From: an uncultured Bacilli bacterium
GTDB lineage: Bacteria > Bacillota_I > Bacilli_A > RF39 > UBA660
Direction: 5' to 3'
Length of the DNA: 36,381 nt
Assembly (NCBI GenBank): GCA_947589515.1
Contig: CANQBE010000009.1
Location: 1-36,381, forward strand
The translations under genes were made by a program, and so were the position numbers. The notes under the pieces were generated by a model that saw only the letters and a program-made list of their open reading frames with translations, did no database searches and was not told where the DNA came from. Shown here in pieces: positions 1 through 10,210 of the stretch (its first letter is position 1; each line of letters starts with the position of its first letter).

Positions 1-35
1 TGTAAATGAATTGCTTATAAATAAATTCTAAAACT

Positions 36-69
36 AAGTGCATAACAATTGTGCACTTCTTTTTTTTAA
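36..69 (+). terminator. Rho-independent terminator of the upstream (unseen) gene
   Basis: AAGTGCA(36-42)/TGCACTT(52-58) hairpin followed by a T-tract. Confidence 0.8.
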
Positions 70-167
70 TTACAAAACAGAACTGAAAATAGTATGCTAG
101 GTTTTTTCTTTTCACACAAAAAAGAACATGATATAATAAAAGAAACAAGAATAAAGGAGTTAACTTT

Positions 168-1263
168 ATGGAATTAAATGAAATAAAAAAAGAATTAGAT
201 CAAAATTACGAAGAGATTTTATCTCTATGGAGGTCACTTTGACATTGAATCTAAACTGAAAACATTAAAAGAAAAAGAAGAAGAAATTGCTAAACCAACT
301 TTTTGGGACCATAAAGAACAAGCAGATTCTGTACTAGCAGAGATTTCAGAATTAAAAAATATCACGCAGGATATTAAAAATCTCAAAGAAGAAACTCAAA
401 ATAGCCTAGAATTAGTAGAACTATTATTGGTTGAAAAAGATGAAGAACTAATACAAAATTTAGAAGAAGAGGTCAAAAAAGAAACAGAAAAATTAGAAAA
501 GTTATCTGTTTTACTTCTATTAAATGGTCCTTATGATAAAAATAATTGTACGTTAGAAATCCATTCTGGAGCAGGAGGAACAGAAGCTTGTGATTGGGCT
601 AATATGCTATATCGAATGTATCTAAGGTACTGTGAAAAAAATGGTTATAAAACTCAAGTATTAGATTATCAAGAAGGAGAAGAAGTAGGAATTAAAAGTG
701 TAACCATCGAAATCAAGGGTAGTAATGCTTATGGTTACTTAAAAGGTGAAAAAGGGGTACATCGTTTAGTAAGGCTTTCCCCTTTTGATGCTGCAAACAA
801 AAGACATACTTCCTTCGCTTCTGTTGATATTATTCCAGAATTTGATAATACTATAAATGTAGAAATCAATGAAAAAGATTTAAAAATTGATGTCTATCGT
901 TCTAGCGGGAAAGGTGGTCAAGGAGTAAATACCACGGATTCTGCTGTTAGAATTACCCATTTACCAACCAAAACGGTAGTCACCTGTCAAAATGAACGAA
1001 GCCAAATTCAAAATAAAGAAACGGCTATGAAAATGTTAAAAGCTAAACTTTATATTATGGAACAAGAAAAGAAAAATCAAGAATTAAATCAAATCAAAGG
1101 AACTTACCAAAATATTGAATTTGGTTCGCAAATCAGAAGTTATGTAATGCACCCCTATTCAATGGTAAAAGATCATCGAACTAATTGTGAGACTAGTAAT
1201 GTAGAAAAAGTTCTAGATGGAGATTTAGATTTATTTATTGAGTCCTATTTAAAAGGAGCGTAA
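168..1263 (+). CDS. prfB: Peptide chain release factor 2, expressed through a programmed +1 frameshift at CTT_TGA_C (TGA 240-242)
   Basis: ATG168 frame reads MELNEIKKELDQNYEEILSLWRSL then TGA; the +1 frame continues DIESKLKTLKEKEEE... into ORF 427-1263. SPF motif (RLSPFDAANKRHTSF) and GGQ motif (SSGKGGQGVNTTDSAVRITH). Internal SD-like GGAGG at 229-233, 3 nt before CTT. Confidence 0.97.
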
Positions 1264-1265
1264 AT

Positions 1266-2150
1266 ATGAAATTATTTTGGAAAAAGAAAGAAACGATTCA
1301 TATTTTAGAAAAAATAGAGTCAAAATATAGAGTACGAAGATATATAGAACTAGTAATCGGCGTTTTATTAATAGCAGTAGCCTTTAATCTATTTCTACTA
1401 CCTAATAATTTAGTATTTGGAGGAGTAAGTGGACTTTCTATTATTGTGAAAGAATTCCTACCAATTAATCCATCTCAATTTATTATGATAGCATCTCTTC
1501 TTTTATTAGTAGTAAGTTTCTTAGTATTAGGAAAACAAGATACCAAAGGTTCCATTGTAGGATCTATCCTATTTCCTATTTTTGTTGAATTAACAGCTAA
1601 TCTGAATCAATATATCGAGTTAGATACTAGCAATTTACTATTATCCGTAATCTTTGGTGGAATTCTTTATGGTTTTGGTGCAGGTCTTGTCTTTCGAGCA
1701 GGTTTCACAACAGGAGGAACAGATATTATCAATCAAATCATATCTAAATATGCTCATGTTAGTATGGGAAATGCCATGTTAATGAGCGATGGTTTCATTG
1801 TCGTAAGTGGTGTCTTTTTCTTTGGACTTACCAAATTACTCTATGCCTTAATCGTTATTTATATCATTGGTTTTATGACGGATAAAGTTTTACTAGGCAT
1901 TTCTAATTCCAAGGCTTTTTATATTATTACGAATGAAGATGAAAAGGTAAGAAATTATATTTTAAATGAACTACATCATGCCGTTACGATCTTTCAAGTA
2001 AAAGGCGGTTATTCCAATGCTAAAGATGAAGTATTATTTTGTGTAGTACCTACAAACGAATACTATCGTTTAAAAGAAGGAATTCGTGAAATAGATGAAA
2101 GTAGTTTCTTTGTTGTATGCGATGCTTATGAAGTATTTGGAGGAAAATAA
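1266..2150 (+). CDS. YitT-family (DUF161/DUF2179) membrane protein
   Basis: Multi-TM N-terminal half and C-terminal domain with ...KGGYSNAKDEVLFCVVPTNEYYRLKEGIREIDESSFFVVCDAYEVFGG. Confidence 0.85.
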   Translation: MKLFWKKKETIHILEKIESKYRVRRYIELVIGVLLIAVAFNLFLLPNNLVFGGVSGLSIIVKEFLPINPSQFIMIASLLLLVVSFLVLGKQDTKGSIVGSILFPIFVELTANLNQYIELDTSNLLLSVIFGGILYGFGAGLVFRAGFTTGGTDIINQIISKYAHVSMGNAMLMSDGFIVVSGVFFFGLTKLLYALIVIYIIGFMTDKVLLGISNSKAFYIITNEDEKVRNYILNELHHAVTIFQVKGGYSNAKDEVLFCVVPTNEYYRLKEGIREIDESSFFVVCDAYEVFGGK

Positions 2151-2151
2151 T

Positions 2152-3039
2152 ATGAATCTATTAAAAAAAGGAAAAGAATCAACTCTTACTATTTTAGAAA
2201 GTGTTCGTAGTAAGAAATTAGTAAGAAGATACTTAATGTTAATATTATCTTTATTCATATCTGCTATCTACTTTAATTTATTACAGTTACCAAGTCAAAT
2301 AGTAACCGGTGGTTCTAGTGGTGTTGCGATTATTTTAAATTCCTATTTCCAAATCGAACCATCCAAAATAATCTTTATCATATCTGCTATTTTATTATTG
2401 GTTGGATTTCTCTTTTTAGGCTTTGAAAAAACATCAGGAGCAGTTGTATCAACGATTGTGTATCCAATCTTTGTCGATTTAACAGCTGATATTGGAACGT
2501 ATCTTCCAATTGATTTATCAGATAAAATTTTAATTTCTATTTTTATTGGAATTCTATCTGGTGTGACTACAGGAATGGTTTATAAAGTTGGATTCAGTAA
2601 TGGTGGCTTTTCTATTATTAGTGAAATTATTTCAAAATATAAAAAAATATCCATTTCTAGTATCAGTTTTGTGATTAATTTAATTATCGTAGTAATTGGT
2701 GGTGCTAGTTTTGGTTGGACAATGGTAATGTATGCTGTTATCATTCTCTATATTTATAGTATTGTCTTAGATCGAGTTTTAATTGGCGTATCTAAAAATA
2801 AAGCATTATATATTATTACTTCTGAAGAAGAAAAAATGCGTGATTACATTATGAATAGTTTAAAACATGGGGTAACGATTTTTGATGTCAAAGGTGGTTA
2901 CTTAGAAAAGAAGAGAAAAGTATTAATGACTGTAATTCCTAATCGTGAATATTTTAGATTAAAAGAAGGAATTAAAGAAATTGATCAAGATTCATTCTTT
3001 ATTGTGACAGATGCTTATCAAGTTTATGGAGGAGAGTAA
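2152..3039 (+). CDS. YitT-family membrane protein, tandem paralogue of the preceding gene
   Basis: Same architecture and C-terminal motif (IPNREYFRLKEGIKEIDQDSFFIVTDAYQVYGGE). ATG2152 is preceded by GGAGG; the ORF-track start at 2095 is too early. Confidence 0.85.
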   Translation: MNLLKKGKESTLTILESVRSKKLVRRYLMLILSLFISAIYFNLLQLPSQIVTGGSSGVAIILNSYFQIEPSKIIFIISAILLLVGFLFLGFEKTSGAVVSTIVYPIFVDLTADIGTYLPIDLSDKILISIFIGILSGVTTGMVYKVGFSNGGFSIISEIISKYKKISISSISFVINLIIVVIGGASFGWTMVMYAVIILYIYSIVLDRVLIGVSKNKALYIITSEEEKMRDYIMNSLKHGVTIFDVKGGYLEKKRKVLMTVIPNREYFRLKEGIKEIDQDSFFIVTDAYQVYGGE

Positions 3040-3056
3040 TTTCCTTTTTTTCATAG

Positions 3057-3090
3057 AAAAAAGATTCCAAAGAATCTTTATTTTTGTTTT
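3057..3090. terminator. Bidirectional terminator between convergent genes
   Basis: AAAGATTC-CAAA-GAATCTTT with flanking A/T tracts. Confidence 0.75.
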
Positions 3091-4460
3091 TCAATCATTA
3101 GTCCCTTAGAATATTTCCATGCTAAGATTCTAAAGGCAATTCGATCAATCGTATTTTCACTAAGAGTTCCATCTTCGATTGCATCCTTTACCTCTTGAAT
3201 ACCAGCTTCGTAATTAGTAACCATTAATAAATCATTTCCTGCTAAAATCGCTTTCGTAATTTTATTTTCAATTTTACTAGTAGCACCCATATCTAAGTCA
3301 TCGGTCATAATAATTCCCGTAAAACCTAAATCATTTCTAAGTAAATTATGAACATTAGAAGATAAAGAAGCAGGATTATCAGGATCGATTTCATTGACAA
3401 TATTATGACTGACTAATACTGCTTCAGCCCCAGCATCAATTCCTGCTTGAAATGGTGGTAAATCATTCTTGCGAATATCATCGTAACTTCTACTATCAAC
3501 AGAAGTTCCCGTATGAGTATCTGCATTATTTCCATAACCAGGGAAATGCTTTAAAGTATAAGAAACGGTATTTTCTTTACTTGCTTTAATGACTGTTTCA
3601 CTATACTTAGATGTTAATTCGGTATTTTCTTGCAAAGCTCTATTATACATATAATCGTCTTCACTAGTAGATACATCAACAACAGGTGCTAAATTGACAT
3701 TAAGACCTAGACTTGCTAATAAACTACTTTTTTCAAGAGTATCCTGTCTAATTAAATCAAACCCTCCATCTTTATATAACTGACTAGGAGATAAAAATTT
3801 ACTTTTGGCTAAATTAGGATTACTACTAACTCTAACAACGCTGCCACCTTCTTCATCAACTGCTGTTAATATAGGAATCTTAGCTATATCTTGTAAGTCT
3901 GAAATCATATTAACGACTTGGTCCTTATTCTTATCCTTGAAATCTTTCTCATAAAAAACATATCCTGCTAAATGATATTTTTGTAGATCATTGATAGCCT
4001 TTGTATTGGTATCTGGATATCTAACTAAAAATAACTGTCCAATTTTTTCATCAAGACTTAAACTTTGTAGTTTATTGCGAGCTAAAGTATAGTAATTCTT
4101 AAAAATACCATCATCCATCCAATTGTCAGGAATATTATTATCTTCTACATCCTGTGCAACTTCAGTTGTTTCATAATGAATAATAGAAACATCTTGTATT
4201 TTAGCATCCTTATCTAATAATCCTGTATATTCAATAACGATTCTTTCTCCTACTTCAACATCAGAATTAGGAATCGCAAAAGTATAAATAATATGATTTT
4301 GATCTTGTACTGTTAACTCAGTATTGCTAACACTTAATACCATAGCTTCCATTTGATTCGTATTAGAAGTACCTTCTTTTCCAATATTTTTCATTAAAAA
4401 AATTCCACTAAGCAGTACTACCAAAAAGATGGATAAATAAAGATAACTATTTTTATTCAT
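3078..4460 (-). CDS. Glycoside hydrolase family 3 protein (beta-N-acetylglucosaminidase-like), membrane-anchored/secreted
   Basis: N-terminal hydrophobic segment; VDEEGGSVVRV, KHFPGYGNNADTHTGTSVD, IIMTDDLDMGA motifs typical of GH3 NagZ-like enzymes. Confidence 0.88.
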   Translation of the reverse strand: MNKNSYLYLSIFLVVLLSGIFLMKNIGKEGTSNTNQMEAMVLSVSNTELTVQDQNHIIYTFAIPNSDVEVGERIVIEYTGLLDKDAKIQDVSIIHYETTEVAQDVEDNNIPDNWMDDGIFKNYYTLARNKLQSLSLDEKIGQLFLVRYPDTNTKAINDLQKYHLAGYVFYEKDFKDKNKDQVVNMISDLQDIAKIPILTAVDEEGGSVVRVSSNPNLAKSKFLSPSQLYKDGGFDLIRQDTLEKSSLLASLGLNVNLAPVVDVSTSEDDYMYNRALQENTELTSKYSETVIKASKENTVSYTLKHFPGYGNNADTHTGTSVDSRSYDDIRKNDLPPFQAGIDAGAEAVLVSHNIVNEIDPDNPASLSSNVHNLLRNDLGFTGIIMTDDLDMGATSKIENKITKAILAGNDLLMVTNYEAGIQEVKDAIEDGTLSENTIDRIAFRILAWKYSKGLMIEKQK

Positions 4461-4639
4461 ATTTACACTCATTTCCTTCACCTATATTACTATATTTTAT
4501 TTTACTCTTAATTATGTCAAATTTAAACAAAATTTTTACAGAATTCTTCTTTCCAATAATTAACATCATAAAAGTCGACAAAAAACTACCAATGACTAAA
4601 AAATATGATATAATGATTATACATAAGATATGGATGGTG

Positions 4640-5344
4640 ATGGATTTGGAATTAATCAGAATGAAAGATGTTATGATGCAGTACAAAAATGGTGTTACTG
4701 CCATATATAATTTAAATTTAAAAATTAAAAAAGGTGATTTCGTTTTTATTATTGGAGGAACTGGTAGTGGTAAATCCACTTTAATAAAAATGTTATATAG
4801 AGAAGAAAGACCTACCAAAGGAGAAATTATAGTTGGTGGATTGAATGTTGCTAGACTAAGAAATAGTAAAGTATATAAATTGAGAAGAAAATTAGGAATT
4901 GTTTTCCAAGATTATCGATTATTACCAAAATCTACTGTCTATGAAAATGTTGCTTTTGCATTAGAAGTCATTGGAACCAAAAGAGATGAGATTAATAAAA
5001 AAGTATTAAAAGCATTAGAATTAGTTGGATTAAAAGGTAAAATTAGAAACTACCCTGATCAATTATCAGGAGGAGAACAACAAAGAGTAGCCATTGCACG
5101 AGCTATTGTCAATCAGCCAAAATTATTACTTTGTGATGAACCTACTGGAAACTTAGATCCTGAAAAAAGTATGGAAATTATGAAAGTATTAGAAGATATT
5201 AATAATACTTTAGGAACCACAATTGTAATGGCAACTCATGATAAAGATATTGTTAATAAAATGAAAAAAAGAGTCGTTACTTTAAAAGAAGGAAGATTAG
5301 TTAGTGACGAAGAGAAAGGAAAGTATAAAAATGAAGCCATTTAG
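4640..5344 (+). CDS. ftsE: Cell-division ABC transporter ATP-binding protein FtsE (start may be TTG 4646)
   Basis: Walker A GGTGSGKSTL, LSGGEQQRVAIARA, LLCDEPTGNLDP; followed by ftsX. ORF-track start 4514 is too early. Confidence 0.93.
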   Translation: MDLELIRMKDVMMQYKNGVTAIYNLNLKIKKGDFVFIIGGTGSGKSTLIKMLYREERPTKGEIIVGGLNVARLRNSKVYKLRRKLGIVFQDYRLLPKSTVYENVAFALEVIGTKRDEINKKVLKALELVGLKGKIRNYPDQLSGGEQQRVAIARAIVNQPKLLLCDEPTGNLDPEKSMEIMKVLEDINNTLGTTIVMATHDKDIVNKMKKRVVTLKEGRLVSDEEKGKYKNEAI

Positions 5345-6230
5345 AATGTTTGGAAGAAGTATTAGAGATGCCTTCAGAAGTGTATTTAGAAACTTCTCTT
5401 TATCTCTTGCTTCGATTTCTTGTATTACGATTACTTTAATTATTGTAGCGATTGCCTTACTTGCTTCTTTAAATGTAGATAATTTTGCCAAAGTGATTAA
5501 AGAAGATGTCACCATCGTCGTATTTGTAGATAGAGATGTAGATGATGATGGAATTAAAAAAATAGAAGCAAATTTAAAGAGAATTGAGAATATTTCTACC
5601 ATTGATTATAAATCAAAAGCCGAATTAAGAAAGGAAATGCAAGCATCTTCTAGTATCTTAGATGCAACGATGAAAGACTGGAGCGAAGAAGAAAATCCTC
5701 TAAAAGCAACTTTCCAAGTAAAAGTAAAAGAAATTGAACAAATTGAAGATACAGCTACTACCATTGAAAAAATGGATGGAGTAGATTCTGTCAATTATGG
5801 AAAAACGATGGTTAACAGATTCCTATCTGCTTTCAAAGTAATAGAAAAAGGAACAATTATTGCTGTTATTTTATTAGTACTAGTAACAGTATTCTTAATT
5901 GTCAATACCATCAAACTAACGATTTTTTCAAGAAAAAGAGAAATTTCAATTATGCGTTTAGTAGGTGCAGGAAACTTTTCTATTAAAATGCCTTTTGTAG
6001 TAGAAGGAATGATATTAGGAATCATTGGTTCCATAATTCCCATTTTAATTGTTATCTATGGATATTATGCTTTTTATCAACACTTCGATGGACAAATTTA
6101 TTCTCCACTGATTCGTTTAATTGTACCAGAACCATTTATTTATTGGATCTCATTAACTGTTTTGGCAATTGGTATCGTAGTAGGAATGCTTGGTAGTTAT
6201 CAAGCTGTAAGGAAGTATTTGAAGATATGA
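5331..6230 (+). CDS. ftsX: Cell-division protein FtsX
   Basis: MKPFRMFGRSIRDAFRSVFRNFSLSLASI..., four predicted TM segments, overlaps ftsE end; FtsX-type extracellular domain. Confidence 0.92.
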   Translation: MKPFRMFGRSIRDAFRSVFRNFSLSLASISCITITLIIVAIALLASLNVDNFAKVIKEDVTIVVFVDRDVDDDGIKKIEANLKRIENISTIDYKSKAELRKEMQASSSILDATMKDWSEEENPLKATFQVKVKEIEQIEDTATTIEKMDGVDSVNYGKTMVNRFLSAFKVIEKGTIIAVILLVLVTVFLIVNTIKLTIFSRKREISIMRLVGAGNFSIKMPFVVEGMILGIIGSIIPILIVIYGYYAFYQHFDGQIYSPLIRLIVPEPFIYWISLTVLAIGIVVGMLGSYQAVRKYLKI

Positions 6231-7426
6231 TGAAAAAAATAAGAAAAATAGGGACATTTTTAATCATCTTATCGCTTTGTCTACCAGTTTCTGTTTTGGC
6301 AGAAGAACTAACATTTGGTCAAGTATTAGATGATTTAGCCAAAGCACAAAAAGAATTAGATGCTAATAACAAAGAAATTAGTGATAAAGAAAATCAAATT
6401 ATCCAAAATGATAAAACGATTAAATCTTTGAAATCGCAAATTGAAGATATGAGTAAAGAAGTAGAAAAATTACAGAAAGAAATTGCCGACTCTAATATCG
6501 AAATCGAAAATAAAAAAGAACAGACCAAAGACTTGATTTCATACTTACAGATGAGTCAAGGAGAAAATATCTATTTAGACTATGTCTTTGGAGGAGATTC
6601 CATTACTGATTTAGTATACCGTCTTTCGATTGTTGAACAAATTACAGAATATAATGAAACCATGATTAAAGAATTAGGAGAATTAATTACTTCTAATGAA
6701 AATAGAAAAGTAGAACTAAATAAAAGACAAGAAGAATATGAAAAAAAGATAGTGGATTTAAATAATCAAAGGAATAAATTAACCAGTTCCATTGCGCAAA
6801 GTGAATCCTTATCACCAAGTTTAAAACAAGAAGTAGAATCGAAACAACAAATTGTTGCTTACTATAAATCAGAAGGATGTAGAAATAGAAGTGATGTAAT
6901 TGGTAGGGATTGTGCTGTTACGAGTTCCAATGCTGTTTTTTCAAGACCAATTCAAACCGGTTATATTACGAGTTTTATTGGCTATCGTTGGGGAAGTTTA
7001 CATAGAGGTTTAGATATGGGAAGTAGTACTGGTAGAAATACAGCATTATATTCCATTGGAAAAGGTGTTATTAAATCTATATGGAAAGATGGTAATGGTG
7101 CGTTATGTGTAAACATTCAGTATAAAACGATAGATGGAACTTATTATACAGCAATTTATGCCCACTTAAGTAGATATGGAAATATCTATGAAGGAATGGA
7201 AGTAAATAATAATACGATCATTGGTTACATGGGAGATACCGGTTACGCTTTTGGAGTGCATCTTCACTTAGAATTATGGCCATGTAGATTATATGAGGAT
7301 AGTAACTGTAGAACCTGGTCACAATATACAAGTTTCGTACAGTCACAATACAATAAAGGATTTAAAGGCGCAGAAAGCGTTATCAATTTTCCAAGTCGTA
7401 CTTATCAAACTTGGTATAATCGTTAA
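6227..7426 (+). CDS. Secreted coiled-coil + M23 peptidoglycan hydrolase (EnvC/PcsB-like partner of FtsEX)
   Basis: Signal peptide, long coiled coil, LytM/M23 motifs HRGLDMGSS and HLHLELW; overlaps ftsX stop (ATGATGA). Confidence 0.9.
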   Translation: MMKKIRKIGTFLIILSLCLPVSVLAEELTFGQVLDDLAKAQKELDANNKEISDKENQIIQNDKTIKSLKSQIEDMSKEVEKLQKEIADSNIEIENKKEQTKDLISYLQMSQGENIYLDYVFGGDSITDLVYRLSIVEQITEYNETMIKELGELITSNENRKVELNKRQEEYEKKIVDLNNQRNKLTSSIAQSESLSPSLKQEVESKQQIVAYYKSEGCRNRSDVIGRDCAVTSSNAVFSRPIQTGYITSFIGYRWGSLHRGLDMGSSTGRNTALYSIGKGVIKSIWKDGNGALCVNIQYKTIDGTYYTAIYAHLSRYGNIYEGMEVNNNTIIGYMGDTGYAFGVHLHLELWPCRLYEDSNCRTWSQYTSFVQSQYNKGFKGAESVINFPSRTYQTWYNR

Positions 7427-7466
7427 AAAAAAGAAAACTAATTATTAGCTTTCTTTTCTTTTTTTG
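7424..7466. terminator. Bidirectional terminator between convergent genes
   Basis: AAAGAAAaCTAATtATTAGcTTTCTTT hairpin with A/T tracts on both sides. Confidence 0.7.
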
Positions 7467-8700
7467 TTTGTAATTTTCTTTGATAAATAGGATAGATAGT
7501 TGGGTTAGTAATTAGAAGAAACTCTCCAATATATTCGACTGCATTAGCATGATAGCCTAACTTCATTTCATTTAATCCAGAATACTTATTTTTTTCTTTA
7601 AATTCTCCAACAATCCCATTGAGATTAAAATAATGAAAACCTTCCTGATTAAATTTTTTAATTAATTCCCATTTTAATAAATAGTTGGGATTAAAGTCCC
7701 TATATTTCTTATGAAATCCTTCAATAATTAAATGAACTTTCTTTTGATACTGAATCACTAAACATCCACCTATCGTTAATCCTTCAGGATACTTACTAAA
7801 AAGATTCGTGGCATAGACTAAATTTTTTTGATAGAGTGCTAAATGTTGGTCAGATTCCATCTTTTTATTAATAATGTTAGTAATATTTTTTCTAGTTCGA
7901 CTAAATTCCTGTAGTTTTTGATTTAAAGTTTCATTGATATCTAATTCTTTTTCATAGAAATCCTTACTTTGCATAAGAAATTTTTGAGTATTAATTTTAG
8001 CTAAATAAATTTTAGCATCATTACCAAATGCATTACACAAGTTTTTATAATGCTTAATACTTTTCTTTTGCTTTCTCTTAATAAATTCATATAAAATATC
8101 TAAATCTTCATGCTGTCCTTCATAAATCTCGATTCCTAAACGATTTGCTTTACTAATTTTATTTTTTGTTTGTTTACTAAGATTTTGATACAATTTATCA
8201 TTAGAAGCGGTTAGTTTTAAAACGGCTAGAAAACGAGGCTTTTCATTTTCAAAATATTGATTAAAACCAGTATGAATATAATTATTTTTTTGAAGAATTT
8301 CTAAAATATCATTAATTTCTGGATTATAAGAAATAATATTTCCATCTTTATCCCTTTCTGAACAGGAAATATTAGGATTCATTTTAAAATAAATAAATTT
8401 TTGTTTCGTTAGTAGTTTTTTAAATTCTAAAGTAAGTTCTTCTACGAAATCATAATCTGAAAAATCAATTAAGAAACCATAAGGAGCATAAGCAATTTTA
8501 TAACTGAAAAAGGCTGTTTTAGATAAAATCATTACTGCACCCACTAAATCATTATTATTATTGGTAAATCCAAGTAAATGATAGTCATATCCTTCTTGCG
8601 TCATAACTTTAGCATATTCAACGGTTTGATAGTAATTACTATATTTATGATGACTAGCAAATTCTGTAAATTCTTCTTCTGATAAAGTAATGATCTTCAT
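7438..8700 (-). CDS. FemAB/FemX-family peptidoglycan interpeptide-bridge aminoacyltransferase
   Basis: MKIITLSEEEFTEFASHHKYSNYYQTVEYAKVM..., coiled-coil insertion, C-terminal HYFNLNGIVGEF..KYSGLNEMKLGYHANAVEYIGEF. Confidence 0.87.
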   Translation of the reverse strand: MKIITLSEEEFTEFASHHKYSNYYQTVEYAKVMTQEGYDYHLLGFTNNNNDLVGAVMILSKTAFFSYKIAYAPYGFLIDFSDYDFVEELTLEFKKLLTKQKFIYFKMNPNISCSERDKDGNIISYNPEINDILEILQKNNYIHTGFNQYFENEKPRFLAVLKLTASNDKLYQNLSKQTKNKISKANRLGIEIYEGQHEDLDILYEFIKRKQKKSIKHYKNLCNAFGNDAKIYLAKINTQKFLMQSKDFYEKELDINETLNQKLQEFSRTRKNITNIINKKMESDQHLALYQKNLVYATNLFSKYPEGLTIGGCLVIQYQKKVHLIIEGFHKKYRDFNPNYLLKWELIKKFNQEGFHYFNLNGIVGEFKEKNKYSGLNEMKLGYHANAVEYIGEFLLITNPTIYPIYQRKLQTKKEKKANN

Positions 8701-8812
8701 AATGCTCCTCCTTTCTTAACAAGGATAATTATTATAACATGATTTTATGGAATTCGCAATTATTTAGTAAATTATGATTCAATTTATAGTATAATAGTAT
8801 CAAGGTGATAAA

Positions 8813-10168
8813 ATGTTTGAAAATAAAAAAATACTAATACTTGGATTTGCTAGAAGTGGATATGATGCTGCTAAAGTATTAGCAAGTAGAAACAATAAAG
8901 TAATAGTAAATGATTTAAAAGAATTAAACCCCAGCAATCAAGAAAAAAAAGAAGAACTCGAAAAATTAGGAGTAGAATTTATTTTGGGATCTCATCCCGA
9001 AGATTTATTAGATGAAAGTTTTGATTATTTAATAAAAAGTCCTGGGATTGCGATTGATCATCCTTATGTATTAAAGGCAAAAAAATTAAATATTGAAGTC
9101 ATGAATGAAACAGAGATGGCCTATAGACTCATTCCAAAAGATAAAAATATCAAATTAATTGGAATTACTGGTACAAATGGTAAAACAACTACCACCACAC
9201 TGATTTATAACTTTATAAAACAAGATGGAAAAAGAGTTCATTTAGCAGGAAATATTGGATATCCTCTATGTAGTTTTTTAAGTGAATTAGAGGAAAATGA
9301 TATTATTGTAGATGAAATTAGTTGTCAACAATTAGAAAATGTAGAAATGTATCATCCTAATATTGCGATATTAACCAATATTAGTGAAGCTCATATTGAA
9401 TTTATGAAGACTTATGACCATTATAAAGAAGTAAAGAAACGAATCTTTCAGAACCAAACTAGTAATGATATTGCTATTACAAATATGGAAAATCAAGAAG
9501 CACTTTCCTTAGTAAAAGATATCAAATCGACTGTGAAATATTTCTCTAGCAAGAATGAAATTAACGGAGCTTATATCAAAGAGAATGCAATTTACTATTA
9601 TGATGAAAAGATTATTTCCTTAGATGAAATTAAATTAATCGGAAATCATAATTATGAAAATATTATGGCAGCCATTTTAGCAGTAAAAGAAATAGGTGTT
9701 AGTAATGAGGCTATCCAAAAGGTACTAAATACCTTTGGTGGGGTAGAACATCGTTTAGAATTTGTATGCGAAGTGGATGGAAGAAAGTTTTATAATGATA
9801 CCGAAGCTACTAATATTAAATGTTGTCAGATAGCACTATCTAGTTTTGAAAGTCCTACTATCTTATTCTTGGGAGGTTATGAAAGAGGACAAGATTTTAA
9901 TGAATTAAGTGCTTATGTTAGTCATGTAAAAGCTATTTTTGCGATAGGAAGTTGTAGAAATCGTGTCAAAGAGTTTGGAGATAAAATGAAAATTCCAACG
10001 TATCAGTATGAATTTTTAAAAGATGCTTTTCCTACTGCTTGGAACATTAGTCAAAGCGGTGATATACTATTATTAAGTCCTGCTAGTGCTTCTTGGGATC
10101 AGTATAAAGAATGTGAAGAGCGTGGGGCAGAATTTAAAAAATATGCTATTGAATTGAAGAAAAAATAA
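8813..10168 (+). CDS. murD: UDP-N-acetylmuramoylalanine--D-glutamate ligase
   Basis: GFARSGYDAAKVL, GITGTNGKTTTTTLI, EHRLEFV, NDTEATN, LLLSPASASWDQYKECEERGAEF. Confidence 0.95.
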   Translation: MFENKKILILGFARSGYDAAKVLASRNNKVIVNDLKELNPSNQEKKEELEKLGVEFILGSHPEDLLDESFDYLIKSPGIAIDHPYVLKAKKLNIEVMNETEMAYRLIPKDKNIKLIGITGTNGKTTTTTLIYNFIKQDGKRVHLAGNIGYPLCSFLSELEENDIIVDEISCQQLENVEMYHPNIAILTNISEAHIEFMKTYDHYKEVKKRIFQNQTSNDIAITNMENQEALSLVKDIKSTVKYFSSKNEINGAYIKENAIYYYDEKIISLDEIKLIGNHNYENIMAAILAVKEIGVSNEAIQKVLNTFGGVEHRLEFVCEVDGRKFYNDTEATNIKCCQIALSSFESPTILFLGGYERGQDFNELSAYVSHVKAIFAIGSCRNRVKEFGDKMKIPTYQYEFLKDAFPTAWNISQSGDILLLSPASASWDQYKECEERGAEFKKYAIELKKK

Positions 10169-10210
10169 TGGAAAATGAAAACTAAATTTAAATAGAAAAG
10201 AGAAAATATT

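Noticed and set aside
2070-2258. Minus-strand ORF antisense to the YitT genes
   Set aside because: Low-complexity antisense of a well-supported gene; no SD or family match.
4453-4818. Minus-strand 121-aa ORF over the GH3/ftsE promoter region
   Set aside because: Overlaps ftsE coding sequence antisense; hydrophobic low-complexity translation expected from AT-rich DNA.
5297-6043. Three minus-strand ORFs antisense to ftsX
   Set aside because: Mirror ORFs of a confident gene.
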